Below, piece by piece: positions 62,094 through 64,000 of a DNA stretch of 64,000 nucleotides. Source of the stretch: Streptomyces vilmorinianum. GTDB lineage: Bacteria > Actinomycetota > Actinomycetes > Streptomycetales > Streptomycetaceae. Each line of letters starts with the position of its first letter. Within the stretch, counting starts at the first letter, position 1. A program made the translations under genes and the position numbers. Below the pieces are notes generated by a model. It made no database searches. It was not told where the DNA came from and saw only the letters and a list, made by a program, of their open reading frames with translations. The stretch spans positions 3,800,001-3,864,000 of the forward strand of contig NZ_CP040244.1 in the NCBI RefSeq assembly GCF_005517195.1, read 5' to 3'.

Positions 62094-62747
62094 GTGGACG
62101 AGTTGAGGCGATTCCGCCTGGCGCTGGCCGCATGGGCGGCCGGCGGAGCGGGGGCGGGTGCGGCGGCCGCGGTGGCGCGGGAGTCGGCCAGTGATGTGCG
62201 GAAGATCGTGCTCGTCGAGGGCAGCAGTGATCAGGTCGCGCTCGAAGTGCTGGCCGCGCGCTTCGGTCGCGACCTCGGTGCGGAGGGCGTCTCGGTGGTA
62301 CCGCTCGGCGGTGCGACGAACATCGGGCGTTTTCTGGATGTGTGCGGTCCTCCTGGGCTCGGCCTCCCGCTGGCCGGTCTCTGTGACATCGGCGAGGAGC
62401 GGCATTTCCGGCGTCATCTGGAGCGGGTCGGGCTCGCGTCCGGTCTCACGCAGGCCGGGCTGGAGACGCTCGGGTTCCATGTGTGCGTCGCGGACCTGGA
62501 GGACGAGCTGATCCGCGCTCTCGGGGCCGAGGGGGTGCAGCAGGTGATCGACGCCCAGGGCGAGATGCGCCCCTTCCGCACTTTCCAGGGCCAGCCGGCG
62601 CAGCGGGAACGGCCCGTGGAGCACCAGTTGCGACGCTTCATGGGCACGCACAGCGGTCGTAAGGCGCTCTACGCGCAGGCGCTGGTCGCGCACGTTGACC
62701 TCGAGCGCGTGCCCCGGCCGCTGGAGCACCTTCTCACGCACGTCTGA
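62094..62747 (+). CDS. Stand-alone TOPRIM (OLD-family-like) protein
   Basis: This 217-residue protein has the TOPRIM core of OLD nucleases: VLVEGSSDQVALEVLAARF with the catalytic glutamate, SVVPLGGATNIGRFLDV, LAGLCDIGEERHF, and the acidic ADLEDELIRALG. The N-terminal ATPase (ABC-type) half found in full OLD proteins is missing, and the protein starts with a short helical leader. GTG 62094 follows GAAGCGAGG. Nuclease or nucleotidyl-transfer activity is likely by family but not shown. It converges on tpg (18 bp between stops). Confidence 0.75.
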   Translation: MDELRRFRLALAAWAAGGAGAGAAAAVARESASDVRKIVLVEGSSDQVALEVLAARFGRDLGAEGVSVVPLGGATNIGRFLDVCGPPGLGLPLAGLCDIGEERHFRRHLERVGLASGLTQAGLETLGFHVCVADLEDELIRALGAEGVQQVIDAQGEMRPFRTFQGQPAQRERPVEHQLRRFMGTHSGRKALYAQALVAHVDLERVPRPLEHLLTHV

Positions 62748-62765
62748 GTTCAGAAGACCTGAGCC

Positions 62766-63323
62766 CTACAGGTCGAACTCGAGGTGCTGGATGTCGGTGA
62801 AGCGGACCTCTTCCAGGGAGCCGGCGCGGCGGCCGCTGTCCTGGAAGTACACCTCCTTGAGTCCTTCGGCGGTGATGTCCTGGAGTTCCTGGTCGGTGGC
62901 GCCCTGTTCCTGGGCGGCGAAGAGGCGGGCGGCGTACCGGGGCGGCAGGGCGACCGTGAGGTGGCGGATCCGGTCCTCGTCGGTGGAGCCGATCGGAGCG
63001 GTGTAGCCGATCCGCGCGCGGGTGTCGATGACGATGCCGTCGGTGGCCGCCGCCTTCTGCCGGGCCTTGGCACGGATCTGTGGCTGCCACCGCCGCTTGA
63101 CCTCGTTCTCCAGCCGGGCGGCGAGGTCGGGGCGGGGCTTCTTGATCTGGTCCTTCACGTACCGCTCGACGGTGCGCTGGGACACCCGGAGCATCTGGGC
63201 GACGGCCTTCGTGCCCTTGAGCTGCTTGACGAGGTAGCGCATCTGCGCCCCTGCCGACTTCGGGATGGGGCGGGTGAACGCCTTTTGCACCGCCTGGTCC
63301 AGGCCGTCACCGAACATGCTCAT
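62766..63323 (-). CDS. tpg: Telomere terminal protein Tpg
   Basis: This 185-residue protein closely follows Streptomyces Tpg, the protein covalently bound to the 5' telomere ends and used as primer for end patching. Features: GDGLDQAVQKAFTRPIPKSA at the N-terminus, a helix-turn-helix (GTKAVAQMLRVSQRTVERYVK), KKPRPDLAARLENEVKRRWQPQ, and the C-terminal TDIQHLEFDL. The expected length is 184-185 residues. The ATG 63323 starts 7 bp after the tap stop, the usual tap-tpg operon arrangement. Confidence 0.92.
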   Translation of the reverse strand: MSMFGDGLDQAVQKAFTRPIPKSAGAQMRYLVKQLKGTKAVAQMLRVSQRTVERYVKDQIKKPRPDLAARLENEVKRRWQPQIRAKARQKAAATDGIVIDTRARIGYTAPIGSTDEDRIRHLTVALPPRYAARLFAAQEQGATDQELQDITAEGLKEVYFQDSGRRAGSLEEVRFTDIQHLEFDL

Positions 63324-63330
63324 CGCCTAT

Positions 63331-64000
63331 CTACTCCCCGCTGTCGACGTTGGTGACGGTGCCGTCCTTGATGTACCGGGCGAGGTTGAGCTCGGGGGCG
63401 TCGAACTGTTCGCGTACGCCTTCGCCCCACAGCACGGTCTGGGTGCCCTCGTGTTTGACCAGCCCCGGGTTCACGCCGAGCTTGAAGCCGCCCGGGAGCG
63501 GCTTGCCCTCGCGGTAGGGAAGGAAGTCCAGCGGGGACTCGCCGTCGGCCGCGTACACGGCGCAGTCGGAGAGGATCGCGACCGGGTACTGCCCGGTGAA
63601 GGCGGCGTGCTTGACGATCTTGCGGTGCATGTTGACGCGGGTGCGGGAGATGACCGCGTCGCGGATGTCCGGGCGCCACGTCGGGCGGGCGAGAGCGCGC
63701 CAGGGCTCGCCGGGCTTCCAGCCCTCGCCACGCGGGCGCTCGCGCAGCTTGCCGATGCCGCCCTTCACGGTCGCCTTGATCGCGGACACGACGATCGCCA
63801 GCTGCGGGTCGCGCTGCCGGTAGCCGTCCATCGCCTTCAGGAAGTCCTCCGGGCTCACGTCGGCCGGTACCCCGAGGTCGGCCATCGTCGCGATGTACGC
63901 GTCGCGCAGCCGGTTGTACCAGCCGTCGAGGTAGCGGCCGTTCTCGTAGCGGATGTACGCCTCGATCGGCGCGACGTGGTAGCCGAGCTCGACGGCGTAC
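63331..64000 (-). CDS. tap: Telomere-associated protein Tap, C-terminal part (cut by window end)
   Basis: The frame enters from the right edge and gives the last about 222 residues (for example GYHVAPIEAYIRYENGRYLD, WYNRLRDAYIATMADLGV, AIVVSAIKATVKGGIGKLRE, RTRVNMHRKIVKHAAFTGQYP, GGFKLGVNPGLVKHEG). This matches Tap, which binds the single-stranded telomere overhang and recruits Tpg; full Tap is about 720-740 residues, so about 500 residues lie outside. The gene precedes and is co-transcribed with tpg. Confidence 0.9.
   Translation of the reverse strand, partial: YAVELGYHVAPIEAYIRYENGRYLDGWYNRLRDAYIATMADLGVPADVSPEDFLKAMDGYRQRDPQLAIVVSAIKATVKGGIGKLRERPRGEGWKPGEPWRALARPTWRPDIRDAVISRTRVNMHRKIVKHAAFTGQYPVAILSDCAVYAADGESPLDFLPYREGKPLPGGFKLGVNPGLVKHEGTQTVLWGEGVREQFDAPELNLARYIKDGTVTNVDSGE

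Noticed and set aside
53512..64000. A complete integrative element bounded by the tRNA-Trp
   Set aside because: No integrase, excisionase, RepSA or transfer (Tra/FtsK) gene was found between the tRNA and the window end, and no obvious repeat of the tRNA 3' end was seen by eye, so an integrated element cannot be claimed.

Overview
The window is typical Streptomyces (or a close relative) DNA. It is very GC-rich, uses GTG and TTG starts freely, and most genes in operons overlap by 4 bp (ATGA/GTGA). The strongest placement clue is at the right edge: a telomere-associated protein gene (tap, cut by the window end) followed by a telomere terminal protein gene (tpg), the pair needed to replicate the ends of linear Streptomyces chromosomes and plasmids. 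The window therefore probably lies on a chromosome arm (or large linear replicon). Gene quality falls from left to right as expected: about 1-33 kb is intact and orderly, and about 33.8-58 kb is a patchwork of intact genes, broken genes, IS scars and repeats.

Left part (1-19 kb): the end of an MFS transporter and an M20 amidohydrolase; a second EF-G-like GTPase preceded by a possible leader peptide; an orphan maltokinase-cap protein; glutaminase; a GAF/PAS/PP2C phosphatase; a baeRF-type protein of the eRF1/Vms1 fold; a complete branched-chain amino acid ABC transporter (livHMGF plus a convergent lipoprotein binding protein); an aldehyde dehydrogenase; a family-3 solute-binding protein; a secreted NPP1/necrosis-inducing-like protein with an intact GHRHDWE heptad; and a short-chain dehydrogenase divergent from a TetR regulator.

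Middle (19.8-33.4 kb): an unrecognised 725-residue protein with a CxxC zinc ribbon and a restriction-endonuclease-like C-terminus; a TetR gene; a large secreted amidohydrolase-like protein with a discoidin domain; and a two-component system followed by a tight envelope/glycoconjugate-looking set (epimerase, GT2, DUF2064 transferase, methyltransferase, small membrane protein, membrane-anchored molybdopterin oxidoreductase, GT87).

Right part (33.4-58 kb): an SRPBCC gene cut off by the tail of an IS200/IS605 TnpB gene; a decayed secreted protein; a headless TetR; a broken suppressor-of-fused gene in an operon with a PAP2 phosphatase and a lipid kinase; a large S8 protease with its own LuxR-like neighbour; and a TPR protein coupled to a polyprenyl synthase. 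From 47.9 to 52.1 kb a DUF817 gene is split into two oppositely oriented halves with a 5'-truncated GDPD gene at the same breakpoint and an IS110 scar between, evidence for an inversion. Next come a SLATT-like 2TM protein, an unusual tRNA-Trp(CCA), an extra murE, a decayed DciA (DUF721) homologue, and an alpha/beta hydrolase plus DUF4097 operon with palindromic CGTTGCAACG sites upstream.

The last 6 kb holds a rifampicin-monooxygenase-like gene (rox) with a near-perfect copy of the rifamycin-associated element upstream, a DUF6882 gene, a methyltransferase, a lone TOPRIM/OLD-type protein, and tpg-tap. All family assignments come from reading the sequence; no database search was run.
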